Of a DNA stretch of 64,000 bases, positions 38,188-46,855 are shown one piece after another (within the stretch, counting starts at the first letter, position 1; each line of letters opens with the position of its first letter). This DNA is from Micromonospora pisi. Lineage in GTDB: Bacteria > Actinomycetota > Actinomycetes > Mycobacteriales > Micromonosporaceae. The stretch lies in contig NZ_RBKT01000001.1 of assembly GCF_003633685.1 (NCBI RefSeq), positions 7,874,001 to 7,938,000 of the forward strand, written 5' to 3'. The notes under the pieces are model-generated. The model did not search any database, was not told the DNA's origin, and was given only the letters and a program-made list of their open reading frames with translations. Both the position numbers and the translations under genes were made by a program.

Positions 38188-38844
38188 TCACGAATTCCGG
38201 CTGAGTCGGAGCAGGTTGTGGGTAGCGAGGACCACCGTGACTCCACCGGCGCCGAGGCAGATGATCAGGGCTTGCCAGCCTGGCCCGGCGATGACCCCGA
38301 TGACGTTCACCAGAGTCAACCAGAGCCCCATCCTGAACTGCTCCCGGTCGCCCCAGATCGCGCTGCCGCTCATGTGCAGCGCCCCGACCAGGCCGGTGGT
38401 GGTGGCGCCCCAGAGCAGCTCGGACTGGTGCGGCGAGAGGTCACTACTGATCTTGCCGATTGTAATGATCAAGCCCACGAAGCCGACGAGCCAGGCGGTG
38501 CCGTACCGCTTGGCCTGCAGCGTCGATCGGGGGTCGGTCGTACCACGGCCGAAGGCCCGGACACCGAGGATCGCGGTGGTCGCACCGGCCCCGGCCAGGA
38601 GCACGAGCAGTACGGTCTGGGGCAACCGGTCCGGAAGGTCCACGAAGACCCGCTCGCCCGGACCGTCGCCCAGGAAGCGCAGCCCGTACCCGATGAGCCA
38701 GGCCAGTCCCCATGCCATGTGCATGACCTGGACATGGTGCTTGATGCGAGCCACCGTCCCGGCCCCCTGCTGGGTCTGGCGCGACGCATCGGGGCTGGTG
38801 GCGTCCGCCAGCATGGCTCCGGAACCGTTTGGTGACGTTTCCAC
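38188..38844 (-). CDS. Integral membrane protein of unknown function
   Basis: A protein of about 218 aa with five or six hydrophobic helices (MHMAWGLAWLIGYGLRF, TVLLVLLAGAGATTAILGVR, TAWLVGFVGLIITIGKI, LLWGATTTGLVGALHMSG, then a long C-terminal pair). The start is uncertain: GTG 38844 has GAGGA five bases upstream; ATG 38814 is the alternative; the frame runs open to 39042 without coding character. Upstream partner of the glycosyltransferase gene. No family is recognised; an exporter-accessory or prenyl-lipid role cannot be judged. Confidence 0.65.
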   Translation of the reverse strand: METSPNGSGAMLADATSPDASRQTQQGAGTVARIKHHVQVMHMAWGLAWLIGYGLRFLGDGPGERVFVDLPDRLPQTVLLVLLAGAGATTAILGVRAFGRGTTDPRSTLQAKRYGTAWLVGFVGLIITIGKISSDLSPHQSELLWGATTTGLVGALHMSGSAIWGDREQFRMGLWLTLVNVIGVIAGPGWQALIICLGAGGVTVVLATHNLLRLSRNS

Positions 38845-39187
38845 TGATCCTCGCAGTTCTGGTTGTTCGAAGATTGCGTGAACGAAGCCGCCGGCGTTCT
38901 CGGTCGCACCCTCCGTGGCCACGGCGATACCGACCATCGTGGACGGTCGCGCGAGAAGCGGGTAATTTCCGGCGGTCGGGTCTGCCGAGGCATCAGCCCG
39001 CAAACCCGGAAGCAGACTAGCTTTGGTGATAATTAGGGGCAACGTGTCCGGTATCGCCTACCCGACACTGTGATCTTGGTTAGGGCCCCCGGCGCCCAGC
39101 AGCGCGATCGTCGAATCCAGAGACCGATCCGGGCGGCGCGGGCTGCCGGCGCGTCCCCGCATCGAATTCAGCCCGACGTGCGAGGGT

Positions 39188-39228
39188 GGACAGACAGGTC
39201 GTTGTCGTACACATGTACTTGTCTGTCC
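39188..39228. promoter_or_regulatory. 41-bp hyphenated palindrome, probable operator
   Basis: GGACAGACAGGT (39188-39199) and ACTTGTCTGTCC (39217-39228) are inverted arms matching 11 of 12 bases; a second, inner palindrome GTACACATGTAC lies at 39207-39218. The element sits about 50 bases before the DinB-like gene and in the shared upstream region of the leftward membrane-protein gene. Its A/C-rich arms resemble TetR/MarR-type operators. No TetR or MarR gene is in the window. Confidence 0.65.
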
Positions 39229-39276
39229 GGAAGGACGCGTCCCGGCCGATTCCGACTACGAACGGGGATAGATCTG

Positions 39277-39870
39277 ATGACCGCAGATCACGAGCCGCTC
39301 GCGCTGCTGGCGAGCGCATTGGACCAGGTCGGCGAGGTGCTCGCCGGGGTGGGCGACGAGCAGCAGGACCTACCGACCCCCTGCCGTTCCTGGACGGTGG
39401 CGCAACTCGGCGACCATCTGATCCATGACCTGCACCAGTTCACCCTGGCCGCTGCCGGTGGCGCACCCGACTGGTCCAAGCCCGCCCCGCCCGTGACCGG
39501 GGACAGGTCCGTGGCTTTCCGCAAGGCAGCCGCCGACCTGCTCGACGCGTGGCGCAAGGCCGGTGCCCTGACCGGGACGATAACGCTGCCGGGCATGGGA
39601 GAGGTGCCGGCGCGTTTCCCGGTCGACCAGCAGACTGCCGAGTTCGCCATGCACGCCTGGGACCTCGCCAGGGCCACCGGTCAGTCGACCGACCTCGACC
39701 CGGAGGTCGGGCAGTCCTCGCTCGACTGGGTGCGGCGTACGTTGCAGCCGCACTTCCGTGCCGAGGTGATCGACGGCGGCGCGTTCGGCCCGGAGGTCCC
39801 GATCGCCGAGGACGCCCCGCTCTACGATCGGCTGGCCGCGTTCGCTGGACGCCACCCTGGCCAGGTCTGA
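39277..39870 (+). CDS. DinB-like TIGR03086-family metal-binding protein
   Basis: A 197 aa four-helix protein of the mycothiol-dependent maleylpyruvate isomerase/DinB group. The N-terminal marker is PTPCRSWTVAQLGDHLIHDL, providing His ligands, and FAMHAWDLARATGQ is the second. Actinobacterial members probably use mycothiol in detoxification transferase or isomerase reactions. ATG 39277 has GGGGA upstream, and a strong palindrome just before it suggests inducible control. Exact reaction unknown. Confidence 0.87.
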   Translation: MTADHEPLALLASALDQVGEVLAGVGDEQQDLPTPCRSWTVAQLGDHLIHDLHQFTLAAAGGAPDWSKPAPPVTGDRSVAFRKAAADLLDAWRKAGALTGTITLPGMGEVPARFPVDQQTAEFAMHAWDLARATGQSTDLDPEVGQSSLDWVRRTLQPHFRAEVIDGGAFGPEVPIAEDAPLYDRLAAFAGRHPGQV

Positions 39871-39972
39871 CCCCGGAAACACCCGCCGCTGTGGCTGCTC
39901 GCCGCCATCCTGACCGACGGGGTCGCGCCGATCGGACCGGGCCGGCGGCCATGGCCAGAACCTCCAACCCGG

Positions 39973-40554
39973 CTACCGTGATGCCGAACCGGACGGTGTC
40001 GGACGTCGCGCTCGCGCCCCGCCCCAGCGGGCGGCCCGAGCACGCTTACGGACCGACTGCCGGTACCTCCGGCCAAGGGCCAGCCCTGCGATGGCGGCGG
40101 CAACGGCCACGACCACGCCTGCCGGGTTCTGGCGTGCCTTGCTGCCGGCCCGGCGTACGAAGGAGCGCATGGTGTTGGCGGTGTGCTCGCCGCTCGGACC
40201 CGACGACGTGGCGCTCTTCAGGACCTTCTGGCGCAACGCCTCCGATGTCTGGGCGGCGGTCTGGGCCAGCTTTCTCGGCACCTGACGTGCCCTCTGCTCT
40301 GCCGACCTGGCGGTCTCGGTGGTCCGCTGCGCGAGCGTCCTCGGCGCGTGCGCGGCCTTCTGACGGACCGAGTCGACGGCATGTTCCGATCGGCCCAGGG
40401 CGCGGTCCCTGGTCTCCGCCACCTTCTCCCGTCCCCGGGCCTTCACGTCGGACCTGGCCGCCAGCGCGTTGACGGTCTCCGCGAGCTCGGATCGCGTCTT
40501 TTCGATCTCCGCACGTTGGCTGTCCACGTCCCCGTATTCACTGCCGGCTGTCAT
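39973..40554 (-). CDS. DUF3618-family protein
   Basis: A 193 aa basic protein. Residues 12-50 (SQRAEIEKTRSELAETVNAL, then AARSDVKARGREKVAE) are the DUF3618 motif, followed by a long charged helical stretch rich in A/R/Q and one hydrophobic helix near the C-terminus (GVVVAVAAAIAGLALG). DUF3618 genes commonly follow small holin-like membrane protein genes, as here (ATGA overlap), and are thought to be envelope or stress-related. Function unknown. Confidence 0.85.
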   Translation of the reverse strand: MTAGSEYGDVDSQRAEIEKTRSELAETVNALAARSDVKARGREKVAETRDRALGRSEHAVDSVRQKAAHAPRTLAQRTTETARSAEQRARQVPRKLAQTAAQTSEALRQKVLKSATSSGPSGEHTANTMRSFVRRAGSKARQNPAGVVVAVAAAIAGLALGRRYRQSVRKRARAARWGGARARRPTPSGSASR

Positions 40555-40982
40555 CCCCGCCCCCGATTCCTGGCCGCACTCCGCACCGTTTCGGCGTCAG
40601 CCCGAAGGCTGTCGGCAGTGGCTGTCGGAGCCACCGGCATCGCCTGGCTCACCTTTCGTTTCCCAAAGAGCGCGAGTAGTCCGGCGACCGCGAGCAGCAC
40701 CACGCCGACGACCAGCGCCGCGACCCCGTCCGGCATGACGGCGGCGAGACCGATGATGGCGGCCGCGACGAGCGCACCGCCGCCGTAGAGAGCCAGTGCG
40801 CCGCCGCCCCCGAACAGGGTCGCGCCCATACCGGCGCGCTTGCCCTTGCCCATCATCTCCGTACGGGTCAGCGCCAGTTCCTCACGTACCAGCCTTGATA
40901 TCTGCTCGGTGCCCCGTTGCACCAACTCGGCGGTCGACATGTCGACCGCCCTTGCTGGCGGGCTTGTCCTGGTGTCTGCCAT
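40551..40982 (-). CDS. Actinobacterial holin-superfamily membrane protein
   Basis: A 143 aa protein with an amphipathic N-terminus (MSTAELVQRGTEQISRLVRE, then ELALTRTEM) and two adjacent membrane helices (ALALYGGGALVAAAIIGLAA and GVAALVVGVVLLAVAGLLAL). This is the phage-holin-3-6-like/YqjD-like pattern. First gene of a pair with DUF3618. Such proteins in chromosomes are envelope-associated rather than lytic; no lysin gene is near. Confidence 0.85.
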   Translation of the reverse strand: MADTRTSPPARAVDMSTAELVQRGTEQISRLVREELALTRTEMMGKGKRAGMGATLFGGGGALALYGGGALVAAAIIGLAAVMPDGVAALVVGVVLLAVAGLLALFGKRKVSQAMPVAPTATADSLRADAETVRSAARNRGRG

Positions 40983-41246
40983 GACTCTCCCCCTCGACTG
41001 CGGCTTGGGTTCAGTTGCCGGTCGGAAAGCGGGCAGCGAAGGTCGAACGCCGCAGCGGACCTACGACGGTCCTCCCGGGCTGTCGGGTCTTGAGCCCCTC
41101 CCCGATTGGCTGTCTTCCCCGTCCGCACCGGTGATAGACCCGAGAGGGGAGCTCGAACTTTGGGCCGCTGAACCGCCCTGCACTGGCCCGAGGGGAGGAA
41201 TTCGGGTGATTACTACTTGCGAGTGGACCGTTGAAACGAGTAATGG

Positions 41247-41486
41247 CTAGATGTCGAATTCCGTCGGAAAGCCGGTCCATCGGAGTGTTACCGGCAGGTG
41301 CGCCATGTCGTTGAAGCGGACCAGCGTCGGCGGACGGTCGGGCCGGTACAGGATCGTGGTCAGGGCGCAGTTGCCATGGTTGAGCCCGAGCCATCGATGG
41401 TCCGGGCATGACGGGAGTCCGACACAGGCGCACCATCGGCCGGTGCGGCCCTGACCCGAGTCGCGTTCGTCGACGAGCGCCGGCAA
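41247..41486 (-). pseudogene. C-terminal remnant of a histidine phosphatase
   Basis: The minus strand from about 41400 to the stop at 41247 gives RWLGLNHGNCALTTILYRPD, then PPTLVRFNDMAHLPVTLRW, which matches the last strand and tail of phosphoglycerate-mutase-like phosphatases (N-C-A-x-T ... F-N-D-x-x-H-L-P). The R-H-G catalytic N-terminus is absent, and the open 5' part is not homologous-looking. A truncated fragment. Confidence 0.55.
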
Positions 41487-41509
41487 CGGCTGCTGGCTAA
41501 GCTGCGACC

Positions 41510-41941
41510 GTGCGGAGGATCAGGCTGCTGGTGATTGTCCTGATGGTCGCTGGCCTGGTTGCCTGCACGCGAGGGCCAGTGGTGCTGCCGGTGCCGGTTC
41601 CATCGCCGTCCCGACCCGTCCCGATTGACATCGTCCTGTTCCTTCGCAACGACGTCACGGGACCACAGAAACAGGAAGTCGAGGCGAGGCTGCGGGCGCT
41701 TCCGAGCGTGACCCGGTTTACCTTCGAAACTCGGGAGCAGGCCTACGAACGGTTCAAGGAAACGTTCAAGGACGCGCCGGAGTTGGTCGCATCGGTCAGA
41801 CCCGAGGACCTCCCCGAGGCGTTCAAGGTCACGTTGGCCGACCGTACCGCCGCCGAGCCGGTCCTTGCCGAGCTGCGGCAGTTGCCAGGCGTCGCGGAAG
41901 TGACCGCGCCACCGACGGTGACGCCGTCCACAACCCGCTGA
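41510..41941 (+). CDS. Lipoprotein consisting of an FtsX-like extracellular domain
   Basis: A 143 aa lipoprotein: signal MRRIRLLVIVLMVAGLVAC with lipobox LVAC (C19), a proline-rich spacer, then IDIVLFLRNDVTGPQKQEVE, FETREQAYERFKETFKDAPE and LPEAFKVTLADRT, which is the extracellular domain of the divisome permease FtsX. In FtsX this loop joins two membrane segments and activates peptidoglycan hydrolases; here it is freed from the permease and lipid-anchored. It may modulate or mimic FtsX-dependent hydrolase control. GTG 41510 is the start. It converges with the FAD oxidase gene after 31 bp. Confidence 0.82.
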   Translation: MRRIRLLVIVLMVAGLVACTRGPVVLPVPVPSPSRPVPIDIVLFLRNDVTGPQKQEVEARLRALPSVTRFTFETREQAYERFKETFKDAPELVASVRPEDLPEAFKVTLADRTAAEPVLAELRQLPGVAEVTAPPTVTPSTTR

Positions 41942-41972
41942 CCCGGCCCGCTGCCGCCTCCCCCGTCCTGCG

Positions 41973-43355
41973 CTACCCGCGTACGTTGTCGTCGGCGGGC
42001 GTGGGCAGTAGGACGCCGGGGTTGAGCACACCGGCCGGGTCCAGAGCGGACTTGATCCGACGCAGGACGTCGATCTCCTCGGCGGAGCGGGAGAGTGACA
42101 GCCACTCCGCCTTCGCCCGGCCCACCCCGTGCTCCGAGCTGATGCTGCCGCGCCGCTGCGCGACCTGCCGCAGCACCACGTCCGTGACCTGCTCGGCGTG
42201 CTCGCCCGCGTCCAGCACGTTCACGTGCAGGTTGCCCTCGCCGAGGTGGCCGAAGAGAATCGTCCGGGCGCCCGGGGCGACCGCTTCGACGGTCTCGGAC
42301 AGGACCGCGACCAGTCCGGACAACTCCCGCAGGGGTACGCAGATGTCGAGCTTGGTCGGTACGCCGGCCGTGTTGATCGCCTCGGTGTGGGTCTCCCGGT
42401 ACGCCCACAGCCGCGCCCGACCAGCCACGTCGGAGGCGACCGTGGCATCCTCGACCGCCGCACACTCGCCCAGCATGTCGAGCAACTCGTCGGTCGGGTC
42501 GGTGTGCCCGGCACACTCCAGCAGCACGTACGCCGGGTACTCGGCGTCGAAGGGTGCCGGCAGCCGGCCGTACGAGCGGACCAGTTCCATGCCCTCGGGG
42601 TAGCAGATCTCGGCGGCGGCGAGCGTGCTCAGGCGACCCCGTGCGGCGGCGAGCAGGGTGAGCGCGGCGTCGGTGCCGTCGACCGCCACCAGGGCGACCG
42701 CCCGTGCGGGCAGCAGCGGCACCAGGCGCAGCCGTACCCGGGTGATGATCGCGAGGGTGCCTTCGCTGCCGGCGAGCAACTGGGTCAGGTCGTACCCGGT
42801 GTTGTCCTTGGCGAGTCCGGCGAGCCGGGTGATCACGGTGCCGTCGGGCAGCACCGCCTCCAGGCCGGTGAGCTGGTCGCGCATGCTGCCGTAGCGCAGC
42901 ACCCGGATGCCACCGGCGTTGGTCGCGACCATGCCGCCGATGGTCGCGGACGACCGGGCCGCCAGGTCGACACCGACGTCCAGCCCGGCCGGCCGGGCAT
43001 GCGCCTGGAGTTTCTCCAGGGTGACTCCGGCGCCGACGGTGACCTGGCCCTCGATCTCGTCGACCGGCTCCAGGGCGGTCAGCCGGGTGAGGCTGACCAG
43101 CACCTCGCCTCCGGCCGGGACACCGCCGCCGACCAGCCCGGTGTTACCGCCCTGGACCACCATCGGTACGCCGGCCGTGGCGCAGGCCCGCACCACGGCG
43201 GCCACCTCGGCGGTGTCGGCCGGGCGGACCACGCAGCGGGCGCTGCCGGTGAACCGCCGGGTCCAGTCGGTCTCGTACGCGTCCCGCAGGTCCGGGTCGA
43301 CCAGCAGGTGCGCCGTACCGACGATCGCCCGCAACTCCTCTTCGAGGTCGCTCAC
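41973..43355 (-). CDS. GlcD/D-2-hydroxyacid dehydrogenase-type FAD oxidase
   Basis: A 460 aa flavoenzyme of the VAO/PCMH group. The FAD domain shows VVQGGNTGLVGGGVP (about 66-80) and SSATIGGMVATNAGGIRVLR then YGSMRDQLTG; the C-terminal cap has LFGHLGEGNLHVNV, whose histidines bind the metal/substrate, and SSEHGVGRAKAEWL. It oxidises D-2-hydroxyacids such as D-lactate, glycolate or D-2-hydroxyglutarate. The ATGA overlap with serA upstream favours D-2-hydroxyglutarate, a by-product of SerA-type enzymes, as substrate; this link is inference. Confidence 0.93.
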   Translation of the reverse strand: MSDLEEELRAIVGTAHLLVDPDLRDAYETDWTRRFTGSARCVVRPADTAEVAAVVRACATAGVPMVVQGGNTGLVGGGVPAGGEVLVSLTRLTALEPVDEIEGQVTVGAGVTLEKLQAHARPAGLDVGVDLAARSSATIGGMVATNAGGIRVLRYGSMRDQLTGLEAVLPDGTVITRLAGLAKDNTGYDLTQLLAGSEGTLAIITRVRLRLVPLLPARAVALVAVDGTDAALTLLAAARGRLSTLAAAEICYPEGMELVRSYGRLPAPFDAEYPAYVLLECAGHTDPTDELLDMLGECAAVEDATVASDVAGRARLWAYRETHTEAINTAGVPTKLDICVPLRELSGLVAVLSETVEAVAPGARTILFGHLGEGNLHVNVLDAGEHAEQVTDVVLRQVAQRRGSISSEHGVGRAKAEWLSLSRSAEEIDVLRRIKSALDPAGVLNPGVLLPTPADDNVRG

Positions 43356-44566
43356 GACAGCTCCCGGAGGCGGATCGTCTGGCTCATCGCGCGCAGTTGC
43401 AGGACCACGTCCTCGGTGTAGCCGGCGCCGAGGTCGGTGAGCAGGTAGCCGTACTCGCCCCGGGTGGCGAGCAGTTGCCCCTCGATGTTGACCGCGTGCT
43501 CGGCCAGGATGCTGTTGACCTGGGCCAGTACGCCGGGCGTGTTGTGGTGGGTGTGCGCGATCCGGTGCGTTCCCGTCGCCTTGGGAAGTTGGATGGCAGG
43601 CAGGTTCACGCTCAGCGTGGTGTTGCCCTCGGTGACGAACTGGGCCAGCTTGTTCGCCACGAAGCCGCCGATGTCGGCCTGCGCCTCCTCAGTCGAGCCG
43701 CCGATGTGCGGGGTGAGGATGACGTTCGGCAGGCCGCGCAGCTCGGAGGTGAACTCGTCGCCGCGACCCTTGGGTTCGTTCGGGAAGACGTCGATGCCGG
43801 CGCCGGCCAGGTGCCCGCTGACCAGGTTGTCGCGGAGCGCCGCGTAGTCGATGACGAAGCCCCGGGAGAGGTTGAGGAAGAGGCTGCGCGGACGCATCCG
43901 GGCGAACTGCTCCTCGCCGAAGAAGCCGCTGTTACCCGGCCGGCCGTCGACGTGCAGGGTCACCGTCTCGGCGACCTCCAGCAGTTCGTTCAGGCTGTCA
44001 CAGCGCTTCGCGTTGCCGAGGGCGAGTTTGTCGGCGGTGTCGTAGAAGTAGACCTGCATGCCGAGGTTCTCGGCGAGTACGGAGAGCTGGGCGCCGATGT
44101 TGCCGTACCCGACGATACCGAGGGTCCGGCCGCGGACCTCGTGGCTGCCGTTGGCGGCCTTGTCCCAGACGCCCGCGTGCATGCCGGCGTTCTTCTCGGG
44201 CAGCCGTCGGGCCAGCATGATGATCTCGGCCAGCGCCAGTTCGACCACGCTGCGGGTGTTGGAGAACGGAGCGTTGAAGGCGGCGATGCCGGCCGCGGAC
44301 GCGGTGGCCAGGTCGATCTGGTCGGTGCCGATGCAGAAGGCACCGACTCCGACGAGCTGCGGTGCGGCGGCCAGCACCCGGGCGGTGACCTGGGTCTTGG
44401 AGCGGATGCCGAGCAGGTGCACGCCCTCGATCCGGGCGATCAGCTCGTCCTCGTCCAGCGCGTTACGCAGTGATTCGACGAGAAATCCCTCGGACTCCAG
44501 CCGGGTGACCGCGTCGGGGTGAATGTTCTCCAGCAGCAGGACGCGTGTCTTCCCCTGGTCGATCAT
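43352..44566 (-). CDS. serA: D-3-phosphoglycerate dehydrogenase, SerA
   Basis: A 404 aa NAD-dependent dehydrogenase that begins serine synthesis. The nucleotide-binding site is LGIVGYGNIGAQLSVLAENL, catalytic residues lie in LNLSRGFVIDYAALR (Arg), GIDVFPNEP (Glu) and LTPHIGGSTEEAQ (His), and the C-terminus is an ACT domain (THHNTPGVLAQVNSILAEHA, then VNIEGQL), the serine-feedback module. Length and order match the short, E. coli-like type rather than the long mycobacterial form with an extra domain. ATG 44566 follows GGAACAAG. A duplicated TCCGTTGCGG lies just upstream. Confidence 0.95.
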   Translation of the reverse strand: MIDQGKTRVLLLENIHPDAVTRLESEGFLVESLRNALDEDELIARIEGVHLLGIRSKTQVTARVLAAAPQLVGVGAFCIGTDQIDLATASAAGIAAFNAPFSNTRSVVELALAEIIMLARRLPEKNAGMHAGVWDKAANGSHEVRGRTLGIVGYGNIGAQLSVLAENLGMQVYFYDTADKLALGNAKRCDSLNELLEVAETVTLHVDGRPGNSGFFGEEQFARMRPRSLFLNLSRGFVIDYAALRDNLVSGHLAGAGIDVFPNEPKGRGDEFTSELRGLPNVILTPHIGGSTEEAQADIGGFVANKLAQFVTEGNTTLSVNLPAIQLPKATGTHRIAHTHHNTPGVLAQVNSILAEHAVNIEGQLLATRGEYGYLLTDLGAGYTEDVVLQLRAMSQTIRLRELS

Positions 44567-44872
44567 GATCTTGTTCCGTCCGTTGCGGTCCGTTGCGTTG
44601 ATCGGCGGCGAGCGCGCCATAGAGCCCGGCCAGAGGCCTAGGTTAGTCCAGCCCGGGACTGATCTTTCGGGTCCTCCGCTCCGTCCCGACCTTTGGGTCA
44701 CCGACGTCCGGTTTTTCGATGCCGCCGGCGCCCTCGCGCCCGGCCGGGCCGGGTGTGGCCAGCGAAGGGACCCGGTGGCCGGTGGTCGAAGCGGAGGCGA
44801 CACTCCGTACCGGCCCGATCCATGATGGACCGGCGCGCCGGAAGAAGGGCGTGAGCTGCCTATCATCGAGTC
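44567..44872. other. Divergent promoter region with a short direct repeat
   Basis: About 305 bp between serA (leftward) and the two-RCK channel gene (rightward). TCCGTTGCGG/TCCGTTGCGT is tandemly repeated at 44579-44598, 13-32 bases before the serA ATG, and could be a leader or operator element. No coding frame is supported. Confidence 0.4.
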
Positions 44873-46708
44873 GTGTCCGGTGACCCGCCACCCGCCGCGC
44901 AGGTACCGGGGACCCGCGTGCCCGAACCGGCCGAGCGGGGACGGGCCGGGCACTTCATCGTCTGGGGCGACAACCCGCTCGCCCGCCGGCTGGTCGCCGA
45001 ACTGATGGACACCTACCACGCCCCGGTCACGGTGATCGTCGGGTCGATGTCCGCCGGACAGGCGCCGGAGATCGCCGGGCTGCGCCCGGAGAACGACGAC
45101 CCCGCGTTGCGCCCGGTCGTCGTCGTCGCGCCCCGACTCAACCAGGAGGTCCTCCGGTACGCCGGAGTCGATCGGGCCGCCGCCCTGGCGCTGGTCGGCC
45201 GGGACGACATCGACAACGTCGACGCCGCCATGATGGCGCGCGAGGTCAGTCCGACCGTCCGGATCGTGGTACGGATCTTCAACCCGATCCTCGGCGAAGG
45301 TGTCGCCGCGATGCTCGGCGACTGCGACGTACTCTCCGGTTCGGAGATCGCCGCCCCGGCATTCGTGGCGGCCGCGCTCGGCGACGACACGCCCCGCTAC
45401 GTGCGGCTCCCGGACGAACTGCTGATGGCGGTCAACCGCGAACGGATCACCGATCCGGACGACATCCTCTGCGGGCTCGCGGTCACCGGCGGCGGAACCG
45501 ACCCGGTCACGCTGCCGGAGCCCGACGACACGGCCGACCTCGTCCTCGCCCGGGTGACCGGACGCCGGCCACGGCCCGTTCCGCGTCGTCGCCGCCGCCC
45601 GTTGCGCACCACCCGGCTGCTGCTCGACCGCAAACTACGACTCGCCCTCGGCACGGTGGCCGGGCTCCTGCTCACCGGCACCCTGACCCTGAGTGTGCTG
45701 CGTGACCTCAGCTTCTGGCAGGCGGTCTACCTGACCGCCGTCACCACCCTCGGCGGGGCCGACGCAGACCTCGAGGGCTCCGCCGCCGAACAGGCGGTGC
45801 AACTCGTCCTGGTCCTCGCCGGGGTGGCGCTGATCCCGGCCGTCACCGTGCTGCTGGTCGGCCTGGTGGTCAACGTACGGCTGGCGCTCGCCGCCGGTGA
45901 ACTCACCGAGCCGATCACGAACCACGTGGTCGTGGTCGGCCTCGGCAACATCGGCACCAGGGTGATCGAGGAACTGCACGCACTCGGGATCGGGGTCGTC
46001 GCGGTCGACCGGGCCGCCGACGCCCGGGGCGTCCAGGTCGCCCGGGACCTCGGCATCCCGGTGCTGGTCCGGAACGCCAACAGTGCCGAGACGCTGCGGG
46101 CGGCCTCGGTGCAGACGTGCCGGGCGCTGGTGGTCCTCTGTCGTGACGACGTGACCAACCTGGAGACCGCCCTGCTCGCCCGATCCGTGCACCGGGCCGC
46201 CCAGGAAGCGGCCGGGTCGACGAGCGCGGAGGGACGAGCGCCGCTACGGGTGGTGCTGCGCCTCTTCGACGAGGAGTTCGCCGGACGGATCAAACGCTCC
46301 TTCGGCATCGACATCTCCCGGAGCGTCTCCTACCTCGCCGCGCCGGCGTTCGCCGCCGCGCTGCTCGGTCGCGGGGTGATCGACACCGTCTCGGTGGGAC
46401 GGCGGGTGCTGCTCATCGCCGAGATCCCGGTCGGCGCCGGTTCCGCGATCGAGGGCGAGTTCTGCCCCGAGATCAGCCGGCCGCACGAGGTACGGGTCAT
46501 CGCCGTCCGCACCGGTCGGATCGGCCAGACGCTCTGGTCCGTGCCGGACCGCCGGCCGTTGGTCCGTACCGACCGGTTACTGGTGGTCGCCACCCGGGCC
46601 GGGCTGGCCGCGCTGCTCGCCCGTGCCGCGCCCTCGGCCGACCCGCCGCCGTTGGTGGAGCCGCGCCCGCTGCCGCTGCTCGCCCAGCCCCGGCCGAAAC
46701 CGTCCTGA
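44873..46708 (+). CDS. Two-RCK (TrkA-N) ion-channel-like protein
   Basis: A 611 aa membrane protein. An N-terminal RCK-like Rossmann domain (HFIVWGDNPLARRLVAELMD) precedes two membrane helices (LALGTVAGLLLTGTLTLSVL; LVLVLAGVALIPAVTVLLVG) with a re-entrant pore segment AVYLTAVTTLGGADADLEG-like between them. A second, canonical RCK domain (HVVVVGLGNIGTRVIEELHA, then VVAVDR) and further TrkA-type sequence follow. Topology matches ligand-gated K+ channels. The filter reads T-T-L-G-G-A-D instead of the usual T-V-G-Y-G-D, so K+ selectivity is doubtful. GTG 44873. Monocistronic; diverges from serA. Confidence 0.85.
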   Translation: MSGDPPPAAQVPGTRVPEPAERGRAGHFIVWGDNPLARRLVAELMDTYHAPVTVIVGSMSAGQAPEIAGLRPENDDPALRPVVVVAPRLNQEVLRYAGVDRAAALALVGRDDIDNVDAAMMAREVSPTVRIVVRIFNPILGEGVAAMLGDCDVLSGSEIAAPAFVAAALGDDTPRYVRLPDELLMAVNRERITDPDDILCGLAVTGGGTDPVTLPEPDDTADLVLARVTGRRPRPVPRRRRRPLRTTRLLLDRKLRLALGTVAGLLLTGTLTLSVLRDLSFWQAVYLTAVTTLGGADADLEGSAAEQAVQLVLVLAGVALIPAVTVLLVGLVVNVRLALAAGELTEPITNHVVVVGLGNIGTRVIEELHALGIGVVAVDRAADARGVQVARDLGIPVLVRNANSAETLRAASVQTCRALVVLCRDDVTNLETALLARSVHRAAQEAAGSTSAEGRAPLRVVLRLFDEEFAGRIKRSFGIDISRSVSYLAAPAFAAALLGRGVIDTVSVGRRVLLIAEIPVGAGSAIEGEFCPEISRPHEVRVIAVRTGRIGQTLWSVPDRRPLVRTDRLLVVATRAGLAALLARAAPSADPPPLVEPRPLPLLAQPRPKPS

Positions 46709-46855
46709 CCAGGGCCGCGCCGCGCGGAGATCCAGTCGGGGCCGGAGCGGCGCAGCCGTTGTCACATGGTCACCCGGCGTTAACGTGATGGCCGCTGCCT
46801 GGCCTTTCGGTTGCCAGAGGCTGACCCGGCCCGACGTAGCCGGAGGAGGACAGCC

